DNA of 64,000 nucleotides, taken from the NCBI GenBank assembly GCA_037623315.1, contig JBBJJH010000003.1, forward strand, positions 124,001 to 188,000. The letters run 5' to 3'. Position 1 is the first letter of the stretch, and each line of letters starts with the position of its first letter. The translations under genes and the position numbers were made by a program. The notes beneath the pieces are model-generated. The model worked only from the letters and a program-made list of their open reading frames with translations. It made no database searches and was not told where the DNA came from. This stretch comes from Halanaerobiaceae bacterium ANBcell28. GTDB taxonomy: Bacteria > Bacillota > Halanaerobiia > Halanaerobiales > DTU029. Below are positions 37,803 to 47,523 of the stretch, piece by piece.

Positions 37803-38921
37803 TTAAGATAATGCTTTAGCTGTTTCTTTTAGCTGTCTAATTATCTCAATATTTTGAGGACATTTACTTTCACAAATAGCACACTCTACACACTTTTCTG
37901 GTCCAAATTCATCTTTATCATTTTCAATTATTTTTTTTAATTCGTTTTTAGCGTAATCTGTTAAACCATATACCCTGTGATAATTCATCAATTCAAATAC
38001 CTTAGGGATTTTTACATTGTGTGGACAGGGCAGACAATATTCACAGCCTGTACAATAAAGTTCTGCCATCTTTTTATTTTCTTCAAGCATATCTCTAACA
38101 TTAGCCAACTCCTCTTCACTTAAAGGATCAGAATTAGAAGCAACTCTGGCATTTTCTTCAAGCATAGCTATGTTTTCCATCCCGGAAAGTGCAATATTAA
38201 TATTAGGATTTGCCAATACAAATCTAAGGGCAGTCTCAACTGTACTTTTTGATTTATCCATTAAATTACTCAATTTAGTTGAAGGTGCGCCTAATCTTCC
38301 ACCACCAATAGGTCCCATAACTACTACCCCTAGCCCCTTTTCCTGAGCATAGGCGATCCCTTCTTCATTACTCCTATCTAGCAAATTATATTGTACTAAC
38401 ATTGTTTCAAAATGACCTGTATCTATTATCTTAAACAAATTTTCAGCGTCATCATGGAAGGAAAAAGAAATATGTTTAATTAGACCTTCTTCTTTTGCCT
38501 TAAAAGCAGCCTCAATTGGACCATCAGGAACATCAATATTATCCTGATATGCCTGCCAATTAATTCCCCACATATGATAGAAATCAATATAATCTGTATC
38601 TAATTGATTCAGAGAATTCTCCAGCCTTTTTCTCCAGTCAGAACCAGATTTATTTTCAATAGGATTTTTAGTGGATAGATAAACTTTGTCTCTCCATCCC
38701 TTTAAAGCCCTACCTACAGCTGTTTCACTTTTCTTCTCACAATAATATGGAGCTGTATCAATATAGTTGACACCAAGTTCAAAAGCTCTATGGATCATTT
38801 CTGTTGCTTTGTCATAATCAACATCTTTTTTACCATCTATCTCCACCATAGGTAACCTCATAGCTCCAAAGCCTAATTTAGATACTTTAATTCCTGTGTT
38901 TCCAAATTCAGTATATTGCAT
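37803..38921 (-). CDS. Aldo/keto reductase with C-terminal ferredoxin domain
   Basis: A 372-residue protein. An AKR barrel (1-280) has the Asp/Tyr/Lys/His tetrad in NYIDTAPYYCEK, STKNP and DFYHMW. A C-terminal 4Fe-4S part has CTGCEYCLPCPHNV and CVECAICESKCPQNI. This iron-sulphur-containing AKR class is common in anaerobes, where it probably uses ferredoxin-linked electrons to reduce sugars or aldehydes. It sits between GH5 and beta-mannosidase in one operon, so a step in mannoside catabolism is likely. Substrate unknown. Confidence 0.92.
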   Translation of the reverse strand: MQYTEFGNTGIKVSKLGFGAMRLPMVEIDGKKDVDYDKATEMIHRAFELGVNYIDTAPYYCEKKSETAVGRALKGWRDKVYLSTKNPIENKSGSDWRKRLENSLNQLDTDYIDFYHMWGINWQAYQDNIDVPDGPIEAAFKAKEEGLIKHISFSFHDDAENLFKIIDTGHFETMLVQYNLLDRSNEEGIAYAQEKGLGVVVMGPIGGGRLGAPSTKLSNLMDKSKSTVETALRFVLANPNINIALSGMENIAMLEENARVASNSDPLSEEELANVRDMLEENKKMAELYCTGCEYCLPCPHNVKIPKVFELMNYHRVYGLTDYAKNELKKIIENDKDEFGPEKCVECAICESKCPQNIEIIRQLKETAKALS

Positions 38922-38949
38922 TTTTTATTCCTCCAATTTTATATTATGT

Positions 38950-41436
38950 CTATTTATAGGTATCAAACAAAGAACGAATCATTACTTTGTTTTTTAAATT
39001 CTTTCTCTTAAGTTTTTCACTTGTTTTTATAAGAACCTTTACTTTTCTACCTGGATAGAGATGGAAGAAATTGTCACTATAGCTAGCATCAATATTTTCA
39101 AGTTCTAACCAGACCCAAAGAGCAGCCTTATCTGCCGAAAACTCCACTTGATATTTATTGTCTCCGAGTTCTTCTATCTTATAATTTATTTTTGCTGCTT
39201 GCAGATCCATATGTTTAGGTTTAGCAAAGCTTACAAAATTATCAGCTACTACTTGCTCATCAACTTTTAGTTCCAGCCAGAGCATTAAGTCTCTTTTTCC
39301 ATATTCCTTAACGTATTTTTCTAATTCCAGGGTATCAACAACTGTATTAGCCTGTGCTTTAATTTCTGTTTTAATACTAGCATTACTTATTTCTTTACCT
39401 TCAACATTAGTTAATTTCCAGACTATCTCAGCCTCTAAATTTTCAAGCTTATCGCTAGTAACATGTAAGTCAACTGTACAGTTCTCATCATCTTCAACAC
39501 CAGAGATCAATAAAGGAGCATAGAACTTTTTGGCCATGTAATGCAAGGCTTTCCAACGACCATAATAATCAATAGAAGACCAGCTAGCAACAGGCCAACA
39601 ATCATTCAACTGCCAGTAAAGTGTACCCATACCTCTAGGCATCCCCCTACGCCAATGTTCCACTGCATATTTTATCCCCAAGCCCTGTAAAATCTGACTG
39701 GCCCAGATGACATTTTCGAAAGAGTCAGGTAGTCTAAACCATTCCAGCATGTATTGCATAATGGTGGTATTGCCTATACCACTTCTTTGATGCTCTTCCA
39801 TAACATAGCTTGTAATATTTCTATCCTTTTCTTCAGTAAAACTATATACCGTTTTGGGTTCAGGGAAGGATTGAAAACCAAATTCACTATTAAAGCGATG
39901 CTCACAATTACGATACCATTCAAATGGTTTCTTGCCATGCCAAACATCCCAGACGTGAACATCACCCCATTTAGGATTATAGTGGTCGTTACGATCTCCT
40001 TTAGGACTATGAGGACTAGCTGGCCAATAATCTGTTTGTGGAGAATATTTTTTAACAATTTCAGGCAAAAGCTGATCAAACAATTTTTTATAGTCTTCCC
40101 AGCTCATCTTGACATTTTCCTTATCCCACTCATCTGCTGCAATGCCCTGCTCAATCTCATTATTTCCACACCAGAGAGCAAGACAGGCATGATGACGAAT
40201 TCTCTTTACATTTTGCTCTGCTTCAACACGGACATTTTCCATAAATTCTACATCATAACTGGGATAAGTACCACAAGCAAACATAAAGTCCTGCCAGATA
40301 CAAATTCCTAATTCATCAGCTATTTCATATAAAGCATCATCTTCATAAATACCTCCACCCCAAACACGTATCATATTCATATTGGCTGCTGCAGTATCTT
40401 CTAATAATCTACGATAATCTTTTCTTTCCAATCTAGCTACAAAAGTATCTGCAGGTATCCAGTTGGCACCTTTAGCAAAGAAAGGCACAGAATTTATTGC
40501 AAACTTAAAGGATTGTCCCCATTCATCATCTTCCAATACTAGATTAAGCGTTCTTAAACCAATACTTTTTTTATTTTGATCTATAATATTATGAAACTTA
40601 TCCAATAAATATATATTAATATTATATAAAGGCTGTTCACCCATACCATTTGGCCACCATAGCTTAGGATTCTCTATCTCATAATCCATAGTAAAGTTAT
40701 TATCTAAAGTAGTACCTCTGGCCTCCATCAGGATTTCACCTTCAAATTCCAGTAGTACTTTTACCTCCCTCTCCTCTTCAGAAAAAGAGTCTAGATTTAC
40801 ATTTATGTCTAATTTAACTATATTATCTTTAGAATGATCTTGTAGAATTTCTACTTCCTTAATTCTGGCAATATCAAAAGCTAATATTTCAATATCGCGC
40901 CATATACCGGCAGTTACCATCTTCGGTCCCCAATCCCAACCAAAATTACTTGCTTGTTTTCTAATCCAACTACCAGCATTCAATCTATGATCCCCAACAC
41001 TCCAAGCCGGCAGATAATCTTCTCCCTCTTTGGCCCTTAAATAGGGCATTGGAGCATCAAAGTGAACTTGAATAGTATTTTTACCCTCATTTAGAATATC
41101 TTTGATATCAAATTCCCATGTTCTATACATATTCTTTGTTTTAGCTAATTCTTTAGCATTAATACTAATAGTCGCTAAAGTATCAAGGCCATGGCACTTT
41201 AATAATACCTTATCTTTTTTCAAAAGATCAGCAGTAATCTCAAATTCCCTGCTATAATCCCAGTCACTTTCACCAATCCACATAATATTTTTTTCATTAT
41301 CTCTATAAAATGGTTCTTCAATTTCTCCTGCTGCTAATAAGTCGGTATGTACACATCCTGGTACACTTGCTTGATATTTTTTTGAATCTACTGACTTTTC
41401 TAAAATCCATTTTCCGTTCAAAGTAATTTTCTGCAT
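38950..41436 (-). CDS. Beta-mannosidase, glycoside hydrolase family 2
   Basis: An 828-residue protein opening with LNGKWILEKSV and VPGCVHTDLLAAGEIEEPFYRDNE, the beta-mannosidase hallmark N-terminus. The GH2 jelly roll, immunoglobulin-like and TIM-barrel domains follow in order. The catalytic acid/base is in WCGNNEIEQG (about residue 425) and the nucleophile in RFNSEFGFQSF (about residue 520). It releases mannose from the non-reducing ends of mannooligosaccharides. No signal peptide, so it is cytoplasmic. It starts the operon (GH2, AKR, GH5) and is divergent from an AraC regulator. Confidence 0.96.
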   Translation of the reverse strand: MQKITLNGKWILEKSVDSKKYQASVPGCVHTDLLAAGEIEEPFYRDNEKNIMWIGESDWDYSREFEITADLLKKDKVLLKCHGLDTLATISINAKELAKTKNMYRTWEFDIKDILNEGKNTIQVHFDAPMPYLRAKEGEDYLPAWSVGDHRLNAGSWIRKQASNFGWDWGPKMVTAGIWRDIEILAFDIARIKEVEILQDHSKDNIVKLDINVNLDSFSEEEREVKVLLEFEGEILMEARGTTLDNNFTMDYEIENPKLWWPNGMGEQPLYNINIYLLDKFHNIIDQNKKSIGLRTLNLVLEDDEWGQSFKFAINSVPFFAKGANWIPADTFVARLERKDYRRLLEDTAAANMNMIRVWGGGIYEDDALYEIADELGICIWQDFMFACGTYPSYDVEFMENVRVEAEQNVKRIRHHACLALWCGNNEIEQGIAADEWDKENVKMSWEDYKKLFDQLLPEIVKKYSPQTDYWPASPHSPKGDRNDHYNPKWGDVHVWDVWHGKKPFEWYRNCEHRFNSEFGFQSFPEPKTVYSFTEEKDRNITSYVMEEHQRSGIGNTTIMQYMLEWFRLPDSFENVIWASQILQGLGIKYAVEHWRRGMPRGMGTLYWQLNDCWPVASWSSIDYYGRWKALHYMAKKFYAPLLISGVEDDENCTVDLHVTSDKLENLEAEIVWKLTNVEGKEISNASIKTEIKAQANTVVDTLELEKYVKEYGKRDLMLWLELKVDEQVVADNFVSFAKPKHMDLQAAKINYKIEELGDNKYQVEFSADKAALWVWLELENIDASYSDNFFHLYPGRKVKVLIKTSEKLKRKNLKNKVMIRSLFDTYK

Positions 41437-41736
41437 TTTACCCTGTCCTTTCTTTCATTTAATGTTTGCTAATGAGTGATATGATTAATAGAAAAAAGAG
41501 AACTTTAATGCGCTTCATCTATATTTTAATTATAATACAAAGATAAATTAAAAACATATCATTTTTTATTCAAGGTATTATAATTTTTCTGATTTAATAT
41601 CTTTTACTTCCTATAATCTTTTCTAGTGGATTGGTTTTAATATATTACATGAATGTGTTAGAATATAAGATAGTGCAATCTTTAAACATAAATATGATAT
41701 ACAAAAATATTAGTACTTAATAAAGAGAGTGATGTC
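41437..41736. promoter_or_regulatory. Divergent intergenic region of the mannoside cluster
   Basis: This 300-base AT-rich gap separates the beta-mannosidase gene (minus) from the AraC-type regulator (plus). It should hold both promoters and the regulator binding site. TATAAT-like -10 boxes are visible on the minus strand near 41538 and on the plus strand near 41660, without good -35 partners. No other element is evident. Confidence 0.45.
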
Positions 41737-42600
41737 ATGAAAGTATATCCATTAGAAAACGAAAAAGATAAGGAATATTTACTAAGCTTAAATAAAATTA
41801 ATAAACCCTTTCCTCCTCACCGCCATACCTTCCTTGAATTATCCTATATCATAAGTGGCCAGGGAAAAGAAATAATTAATGGTAAAGAACATAAATTGGA
41901 GAAAGGTGTTTTTACACTATTATTACCTTATCAGGTTCATGAACTGATACCAGATCCAGATAATACATTAAAAATATATAACTGTAATTTATCTATGGAA
42001 AGTTTCTTTGGGCATAACAAGTTAAGCGAAGAGCTTAATGAGATGATCTTTGAATCAGGACAGAACTTAGCTTCTTATGCTAAGTTTAGCGATGCTCAGG
42101 GAGAAGTTATAGAGAAGATATTTAGTGATATGTTAATGGAGATAGAGAAAAATAATCATCATTCAGATTTAATGTTCAAGACAAAAGTTATTGAAGTTTT
42201 TATACTCTTTGATCGTCTGAGAAGAGAAAATACAAGTAGAATAGAAAAAAAACATCCTCTAACTAAAGAGAACAAGGATAGCTATCTATGGGAACTTATT
42301 TTTTTTATCCACAATCACTATATGGAAGAGCTTTCTTTATCACGGCTGGCTAAAGAAGTAGGTGTAAGTGATTCACATCTCAGCACTACTTTTAAAGATT
42401 TTTTTGGAGAAAATGTCCATAGTTTCATCAATGACATACGTATTAAACATTCCTGTGCCCTACTTATATCATCTGATAAACAAATAATTGATATTGCTAA
42501 TGAAGTCGGTTTCAATTCCTATGCCACTTTCTCTAGGGTATTCAGACAGAAGATGGGACAAAGTGCCAGTGAGTATAAGAATAAAGTCTTGAAGGTGTAA
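41737..42600 (+). CDS. AraC-family transcriptional regulator of the mannoside cluster
   Basis: A 287-residue protein. The N-terminal cupin sugar-binding domain has PPHRHTFLELSYIISGQG (residues 25-42). Two C-terminal helix-turn-helix motifs form the AraC DNA-binding domain: LSRLAKEVGVSDSHLSTTFKDFFG and IIDIANEVGFNSYATFSRVFRQKMG. It likely senses mannose or a mannooligosaccharide and activates the divergent beta-mannosidase operon. AGAGTGATG precedes the start. Typical length for the family. Confidence 0.92.
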   Translation: MKVYPLENEKDKEYLLSLNKINKPFPPHRHTFLELSYIISGQGKEIINGKEHKLEKGVFTLLLPYQVHELIPDPDNTLKIYNCNLSMESFFGHNKLSEELNEMIFESGQNLASYAKFSDAQGEVIEKIFSDMLMEIEKNNHHSDLMFKTKVIEVFILFDRLRRENTSRIEKKHPLTKENKDSYLWELIFFIHNHYMEELSLSRLAKEVGVSDSHLSTTFKDFFGENVHSFINDIRIKHSCALLISSDKQIIDIANEVGFNSYATFSRVFRQKMGQSASEYKNKVLKV

Positions 42601-42677
42601 TCCTTGACCAGTATGCTCACTTTGTATCCTTTTTATATTATATCTAGAGCCAACTTTTGTTGATGAACTTAGCAAAT

Positions 42678-43742
42678 TTAATTTAAATGATGTTCTTCAA
42701 TAACTTTGTTATAAAAATAAGTTCCCTTACCTAGTTCTAGCACTTTTTCAAATCTTAGTTTTGCATCTAATTCTTTCCCTTCTTTTAAATAGATTAATCC
42801 TAAGAAGTAATTGTAATTAACTAATACTTTCACATTATCTTCTGTTTCATTATCAAGTCGCAAAAACATCTCCTTACTTTCATCTAGATATCCACAATAA
42901 TATTTATAAGTTGCAATGGTATCATTTATTGCAGGCCTTATACCTTTTATTGAATTACTATAGAGTATAGAAGAATTTTGATTATATATCACTTTGGCTT
43001 CATCAATTCTTTCCATTATAGTTAAGTAGTATAGTAGAGCATTAATATAATAAACTTGAAGCTTCTTTGACTTTATTTGAAATTTCTTAAACTTATTCAA
43101 TATTTTATTTAATCCCACTGAGTTACCTAAATTAAGATAACATTCTAAGCAATAAATATAATAATTAAATTTCAACCAAGTTCCCAAAATATCAACTTCA
43201 ATTTCTTCTAAGATATAAATACTTTTTTTATAGTTCCTTTGTATTAATAATGCGCTAACTTTTTTTAGATACAAACGATATTTAAAAGCTTTATCCTTAG
43301 TATTTTGTATTAATTTGTCAACTTCTTTTATATATAATTCTGGATTTTTTTGTTTTATTAAAATGTTATTTAGTTTTAAGTTTTTAAATACATTAAAAAA
43401 ATAAAATAAACTGAGAATAGAAATTAGAAATAAGGCAATTAAAAGCAAATATGTGGTTAAAGAAATATACTTTCTAAATATTATATATATCCCTAAAATT
43501 ATTGGTGCTACTAATTGAATAAACAAAGCAATAAATACTTTAATACTATTTAGATTATTAATTAGATAACTTAATATAATATAATAAATTACAAATATAA
43601 AGATTGTAAAAAGAATATCTTGAATTACTGATAATCTATACACTCTTTGTAATATATCAAAAATAGCTATCATACTTATAGTAAAAAAAATAAAGCAAAT
43701 ACCTACTAAAACCTTTATGAAATACTTTTTTAAAATATTCAT
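42678..43742 (-). CDS. Membrane protein with C-terminal TPR-like helices
   Basis: A 354-residue protein of unknown family. Four membrane helices occupy residues 8-115. The rest (125-354) is a chain of amphipathic helix pairs, with repeats such as YKKSIYILEEIEVDILGTWLKFNYY and AKLRFEKVLELGKG, resembling tetratricopeptide repeats. The soluble part is lysine-rich and probably cytoplasmic. It lies at the boundary between ordinary chromosome and the cassette array and shares no recognisable operon with its neighbours. Function unknown. Confidence 0.6.
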   Translation of the reverse strand: MNILKKYFIKVLVGICFIFFTISMIAIFDILQRVYRLSVIQDILFTIFIFVIYYIILSYLINNLNSIKVFIALFIQLVAPIILGIYIIFRKYISLTTYLLLIALFLISILSLFYFFNVFKNLKLNNILIKQKNPELYIKEVDKLIQNTKDKAFKYRLYLKKVSALLIQRNYKKSIYILEEIEVDILGTWLKFNYYIYCLECYLNLGNSVGLNKILNKFKKFQIKSKKLQVYYINALLYYLTIMERIDEAKVIYNQNSSILYSNSIKGIRPAINDTIATYKYYCGYLDESKEMFLRLDNETEDNVKVLVNYNYFLGLIYLKEGKELDAKLRFEKVLELGKGTYFYNKVIEEHHLN

Positions 43743-43793
43743 TTTACACCCCTTAAATGATAATCATTGATAAAGTATAGAAATACTAAGAAT

Positions 43794-44177
43794 CTAAGTT
43801 AAAAATTTTACTCCTTGTTCAAATGATTTTTTCTTGTTTTCTTTTGTTACTATTACTTCTATAGAAGTTCTGTAAATCTTCCCACTTATAGTCTTTATTT
43901 CTATTCTTACACAATATGTTCCTTCCTCATTATACTTATGTTTCTCTCTTATATTATCAAAACCTGTTTCTATATATGTACTATTTGTTTTATCTCCCCA
44001 ATCAAATTTAATGTAATCAATAGTTTCTGTTTCAGTAATAACATATCCTGAGAATTCAATTTCTAAATCATTCTTGTTGATTAAATATTCAACTTTTATG
44101 TCAAAATTACATCCAATCAATATAATTAATAATAAAAAAGTAATTATCGATAAGAAGATATTTCTTCTAGTAAACAT
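43794..44177 (-). CDS. Lipoprotein with a PKD-like domain
   Basis: A 127-residue protein. The lipobox LIILIGC (Cys23) follows a hydrophobic signal. The mature part holds a PKD/Ig-like beta-sandwich with IKFDWGDKTNS and HKYNEEGTYCVRIEI. PKD domains mediate extracellular binding. It is likely surface or periplasmic and membrane-anchored. Upstream and downstream genes are unrelated hypothetical proteins. Function unknown beyond this. Confidence 0.7.
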   Translation of the reverse strand: MFTRRNIFLSIITFLLLIILIGCNFDIKVEYLINKNDLEIEFSGYVITETETIDYIKFDWGDKTNSTYIETGFDNIREKHKYNEEGTYCVRIEIKTISGKIYRTSIEVIVTKENKKKSFEQGVKFLT

Positions 44178-44285
44178 ATGAAATCATCCTTTCAAAATTT
44201 AAAACTTTTAAAAATCTTTCTTTATTTTTAATTATTGTTTCTCGTAAATTTCAAAGTATTAGCCTCTTTTCATTTTTCCTTTAAT

Positions 44286-44639
44286 CTATTCAAGTATTTC
44301 TATATGATTTAACGGAGCCCATGCTTTAATGTTAGGATCACTCTCTTTATAGCACCAAATCCAGCCATTTAATTCTTTCTCCATAACTAGAATTTCGTCA
44401 ACCTTAAGATTAAACTCAGTTGCACAATAATCTTCCAATATAATTCCTAGTTCACCTTTTCTTTTAATAATTTGATAGGGGATCCAGCCTTGCTCATTCT
44501 CTGTTTTACATAGTATCCAACCTGCCCAGTCTTCGTCTTCATTAGATTCCTCGATACAAACAACTTGCTCATTTTTATGCACTGTAATTGGATTTTCGAA
44601 CTCACCTTTTCTATTCTTCGTCACTCTATACTTACTCAT
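44286..44639 (-). CDS. Protein with two SH3-like beta-barrels
   Basis: A 117-residue soluble protein built of two similar halves with Trp-rich SH3 patterns: WAGWILCKTENEQGWIPYQII and LNGWIWCYKESDPNIKAWAPLNHIEI. No signal peptide. SH3-type domains bind peptides, and small two-domain members occur in cassette arrays and prophages without known function. It lies just inside the truncated attC-like site at 44672 and could be the last cassette or the first flanking gene. Confidence 0.65.
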   Translation of the reverse strand: MSKYRVTKNRKGEFENPITVHKNEQVVCIEESNEDEDWAGWILCKTENEQGWIPYQIIKRKGELGIILEDYCATEFNLKVDEILVMEKELNGWIWCYKESDPNIKAWAPLNHIEILE

Positions 44640-44671
44640 AATTTAAACCTCCCTAATAAATTTTCGATATT

Positions 44672-44735
44672 TCCTAACGTCCCACAGGTTTACGAAGTTG
44701 ATAGGTTTAGGACGATTGCCCTTGCCGAAACACAA
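44672..44735 (-). repeat. Truncated attC-like site (left half only)
   Basis: It shows the left arm TAACGTCCCACAGGTTTACGAAG of the array's site family at 44675-44698. The expected right arm (GTAAACCTTGCTGTTA) is missing; the centre runs into an unrelated hairpin at the end of the hydrolase gene. It marks the left limit of the array seen here. Confidence 0.7.
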
Positions 44736-44758
44736 TAGATGCAAAATAATCTATTGTG
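44731..44758. terminator. Hairpin at the hydrolase gene end
   Basis: CACAATAGAT and ATCTATTGTG form a 10-bp stem with an 8-base loop overlapping the stop codon of the alpha/beta hydrolase gene. It replaces the missing right half of the truncated attC-like site. Confidence 0.5.
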
Positions 44759-45701
44759 CAGTTATAAATTTAATTATATTTTTTTCATATTCCTCAGGAT
44801 AGTCGATAGATATTTTTACATGCTCACTATCTTCTACAGAAAACATGTACTTATTATCATGTTTAACTGAATTATAAATATCCTCCCCCATAAAATATGG
44901 GGTTATTTGATCGGTTTTACTATGGATAAGTAAAACTGGGACTCTTGTATTTACTATATGATTACAAACATTAGCATCTTCATAAGAAAAACCCAAGTGA
45001 AATTTAGTAAAAATATTTCCTAAAAGCATCATATAATTTATCGGTATTCCCATATTCATCTCTTCTAATTCTCTAGAAATCATATAACTCATATTGCTAA
45101 CCGGGGAATCCAAAATTGCAAAATCAATATTTTGATTTGCATGATCTGATCCACTATAAATTCCTACAGTTGCTCCTCCAAATGATTGGCCCCATACCCC
45201 GATCTTCTTATTATCACTAAGAATATCCCTTAAATAATTTACATAATCCCTTAGATCATTACTTTCTAAATAACCAAAGGTATTATATAAAGCTTCATTT
45301 TCCCCAGAACTCCGTTGGTCATAAGCAATAACATTATATCCATTCTCTAAAAAAACTTCAGCTTCACCATATACAGATAGACGATTTCCACCTAAACCAT
45401 GAACCATTATAACAGTATCTTTATCAGTATCACCATTTTTCCTAATATAATCTGCAGGAATTTGATGATCACCTGATGAAGAATCTATTTTTATTGAAGT
45501 AATTACATACTTCTTACTAAAGTTCTCCCTTCTTTCTACCCATGACTCTACACTATCCAAGCTTGTTCCTTCATTATCTGTCATCTGAAGAGAACCTCTA
45601 AAAACAGAATCTCCTATGTAATAGGAAGTACCAATTATTCCAATTACTATAAGTACACCTATAATTATTATGATCTTTTTTGCTAATTTCAATTTTTTCA
45701 C
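44751..45701 (-). CDS. Membrane-anchored alpha/beta hydrolase
   Basis: A 316-residue protein. One N-terminal membrane helix (residues 9-31) is followed by an alpha/beta-hydrolase domain. The oxyanion region is MVHGLGG, the nucleophile Ser lies in GQSFGGA (about residue 171), and the acid and base are in LIHSKTDQITP and EDSEHVKI. The family includes esterases and peptidases; substrate unknown. The gene ends at the truncated attC-like site, so it is probably an integron cassette. Its upstream side was disturbed by an IS110-type insertion. Confidence 0.8.
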   Translation of the reverse strand: MKKLKLAKKIIIIIGVLIVIGIIGTSYYIGDSVFRGSLQMTDNEGTSLDSVESWVERRENFSKKYVITSIKIDSSSGDHQIPADYIRKNGDTDKDTVIMVHGLGGNRLSVYGEAEVFLENGYNVIAYDQRSSGENEALYNTFGYLESNDLRDYVNYLRDILSDNKKIGVWGQSFGGATVGIYSGSDHANQNIDFAILDSPVSNMSYMISRELEEMNMGIPINYMMLLGNIFTKFHLGFSYEDANVCNHIVNTRVPVLLIHSKTDQITPYFMGEDIYNSVKHDNKYMFSVEDSEHVKISIDYPEEYEKNIIKFITAQ

Positions 45702-45865
45702 TCCCTCTTAGTTTTAAGATTATCTCACTCATACTCGCTTATTCTTAGAATTTCACCACACTTTGTTTTTTGCGAATAGACAGTTTTAACATTTAAGAAA
45801 ATAACTGGAAGTACAAGGGTAACTTTAATTAGAATTGTAGCTTTTTTACTAAAAAATTACATTAT

Positions 45866-46070
45866 GGTCGCCTTGGATCTCCACTATTACCATGGTGGCT
45901 TAACCTCCCATGTCTCCCAGGGTCATTGCCCCAACATTCCTTCGTCCTGCCTATCCATGGGTGGAGGCCGAAAATGCTCCTTTGCTGGGTCATAACTAAC
46001 GCTAAGCCCTAATGGATTCAATATAGCTTCGGCTACTCCGGACTTCCTCTTTCAATGTACTGAGATTCTT
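45866..46070 (-). ncRNA. Candidate bridge RNA region of the IS110/IS1111-type element
   Basis: This roughly 200-base stretch is markedly richer in G and C than the surrounding DNA. It contains several inverted segments (for example CCACCATGG, and CCCATGG in the opposite arrangement). It lies just 3' of the transposase gene on the same strand, the position where IS1111-group elements encode their structured guide (bridge) RNA. It has no ORF. The assignment is inference from position, composition and folding potential. Confidence 0.45.
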
Positions 46071-46223
46071 AAATTCACAAATATAAGTAGATTGTAATTC
46101 TGATAATATTTCTATTTTATATTTTTCATAATCTATCAAGGGCGTGCATTAGCACGGGCGAAGCCTTTACCCCTTTACTGATTGAAAACAAATATAATAA
46201 CATTTAAATTCTGGAAAACTGTT

Positions 46224-47516
46224 CTAAGCAGCTTTCTGTAAAACATCATAATTTCTTTTGATATCATTCATCATCTTTTTTCCATCATATTCAACTTGCT
46301 TTTTGCCTAAAGCAAAGAAAACTCTAATTAGTTTGCAACAAAGGGCTATTCTAGATTGCTGGCTTTTTAAGGGGTTTTGAGGACGTTTAGTATAATATTC
46401 GTGTATAGCTTTAAACTGATCATTATGACGAATTAAAGGCAGCGTTACTTTGTATAGCAATGACCTTAAGCGTGGTCTACCTCTTTTACTTATTGTAGTT
46501 TGCCCTTTGTGTTGTCCTGAACTATTTTCTTTTAAATTTAACCCTGCCAGCTTAATAATTTGACGGTTATGATTATAATTATTTATATCCCCTATCTCAG
46601 CAATAAAGCCTGCTACTGTCATTGCTCCTATACCATTAATTGATAGCATTTCTTTAGCCCCTGGTACTTCTTCTAATAATTCTATAATTGTATCTTCTAA
46701 TTTAGTTAATTGAGTCGTTAATAACTCATATTGTTGTATTAAGTTTTTTAACTCCAATACAGCCATTTCCAATCCTTCGGTAATACCAATACTATTAAGA
46801 GCAGCACCTTTTAATTTCTTAGCTCTTTTAATCCCAACTCCCCTACTAGCACTTTTTTTAATTACCTCAACTATTTCTTCAGGACTTAATTGTACTATTT
46901 GTTCTGGCAAGGGTATCTCTTTAAGTATAGCAAGAGATGCTTTACCATCCCATTTATTAAATACTTTCTTTAAATAATCAGGGAAGTATTTATCTAGCCA
47001 TTGATGTATTTTAGCTTTTATTCTTGATAAATCCTTAGTTAAACGCTCTCTATGAGTAATAGCTGATCGCAAGTCTGCATATATGCCTTTTGGAATATTA
47101 GGTTCTGAATAACGACCATCTTTGACTAACTGGGCAATTACTCTAGCATCTTTTTTATCAGTTTTAGTTGGAGAATTGTCATCAAGAGTTTTACTCTTTT
47201 TTACATGGGCTGGATTAACTAATACCAGTTTTATTCCGTAACCGCTTAAATATTCTTCTAAGTTAAGCCAGTAATGACCGGTTGGTTCCATTCCAACTAT
47301 TGTTTCTGTTTTACAATGTTTCTTTTCCATTTTCTTTATCCAGTAAAGCAGCGTTTCAAAGCCCAGTATATTATTTTCAAAACTTAATGCTTTACCATAT
47401 TGAATACCTCTATAATCCTGAGCTCTTGCTACATGAACATGTTTTGCAATATCAATTCCTACTACCAAAGTTGATTTTTTTACTTGCTTTATCTTCTTAT
47501 TTTGTGTATAATTCAT
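46224..47516 (-). CDS. IS110-family transposase
   Basis: A 430-residue DEDD recombinase. The RuvC-like N-terminal domain carries VVGIDIAKHVHVA (Asp), VGMEPTGHYW (Glu) and SPTKTDKKDARVIAQL (two Asp). A coiled-coil middle follows. The C-terminal Transposase_20 domain has SINGIGAMTVAGFIAEIG and the serine-containing GENSSGQ-like region before HKGQTTISKRGRPRLR. It appears intact. It cuts and joins DNA guided by the element's own RNA. The start has AAGGAGG 6 bases upstream. Confidence 0.93.
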   Translation of the reverse strand: MNYTQNKKIKQVKKSTLVVGIDIAKHVHVARAQDYRGIQYGKALSFENNILGFETLLYWIKKMEKKHCKTETIVGMEPTGHYWLNLEEYLSGYGIKLVLVNPAHVKKSKTLDDNSPTKTDKKDARVIAQLVKDGRYSEPNIPKGIYADLRSAITHRERLTKDLSRIKAKIHQWLDKYFPDYLKKVFNKWDGKASLAILKEIPLPEQIVQLSPEEIVEVIKKSASRGVGIKRAKKLKGAALNSIGITEGLEMAVLELKNLIQQYELLTTQLTKLEDTIIELLEEVPGAKEMLSINGIGAMTVAGFIAEIGDINNYNHNRQIIKLAGLNLKENSSGQHKGQTTISKRGRPRLRSLLYKVTLPLIRHNDQFKAIHEYYTKRPQNPLKSQQSRIALCCKLIRVFFALGKKQVEYDGKKMMNDIKRNYDVLQKAA

Positions 47517-47523
47517 TTTAACG

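Noticed and set aside
47282-47521. 79-codon plus-strand ORF inside the IS110 transposase region
   Set aside because: It is the complement of the transposase gene, without its own signals.
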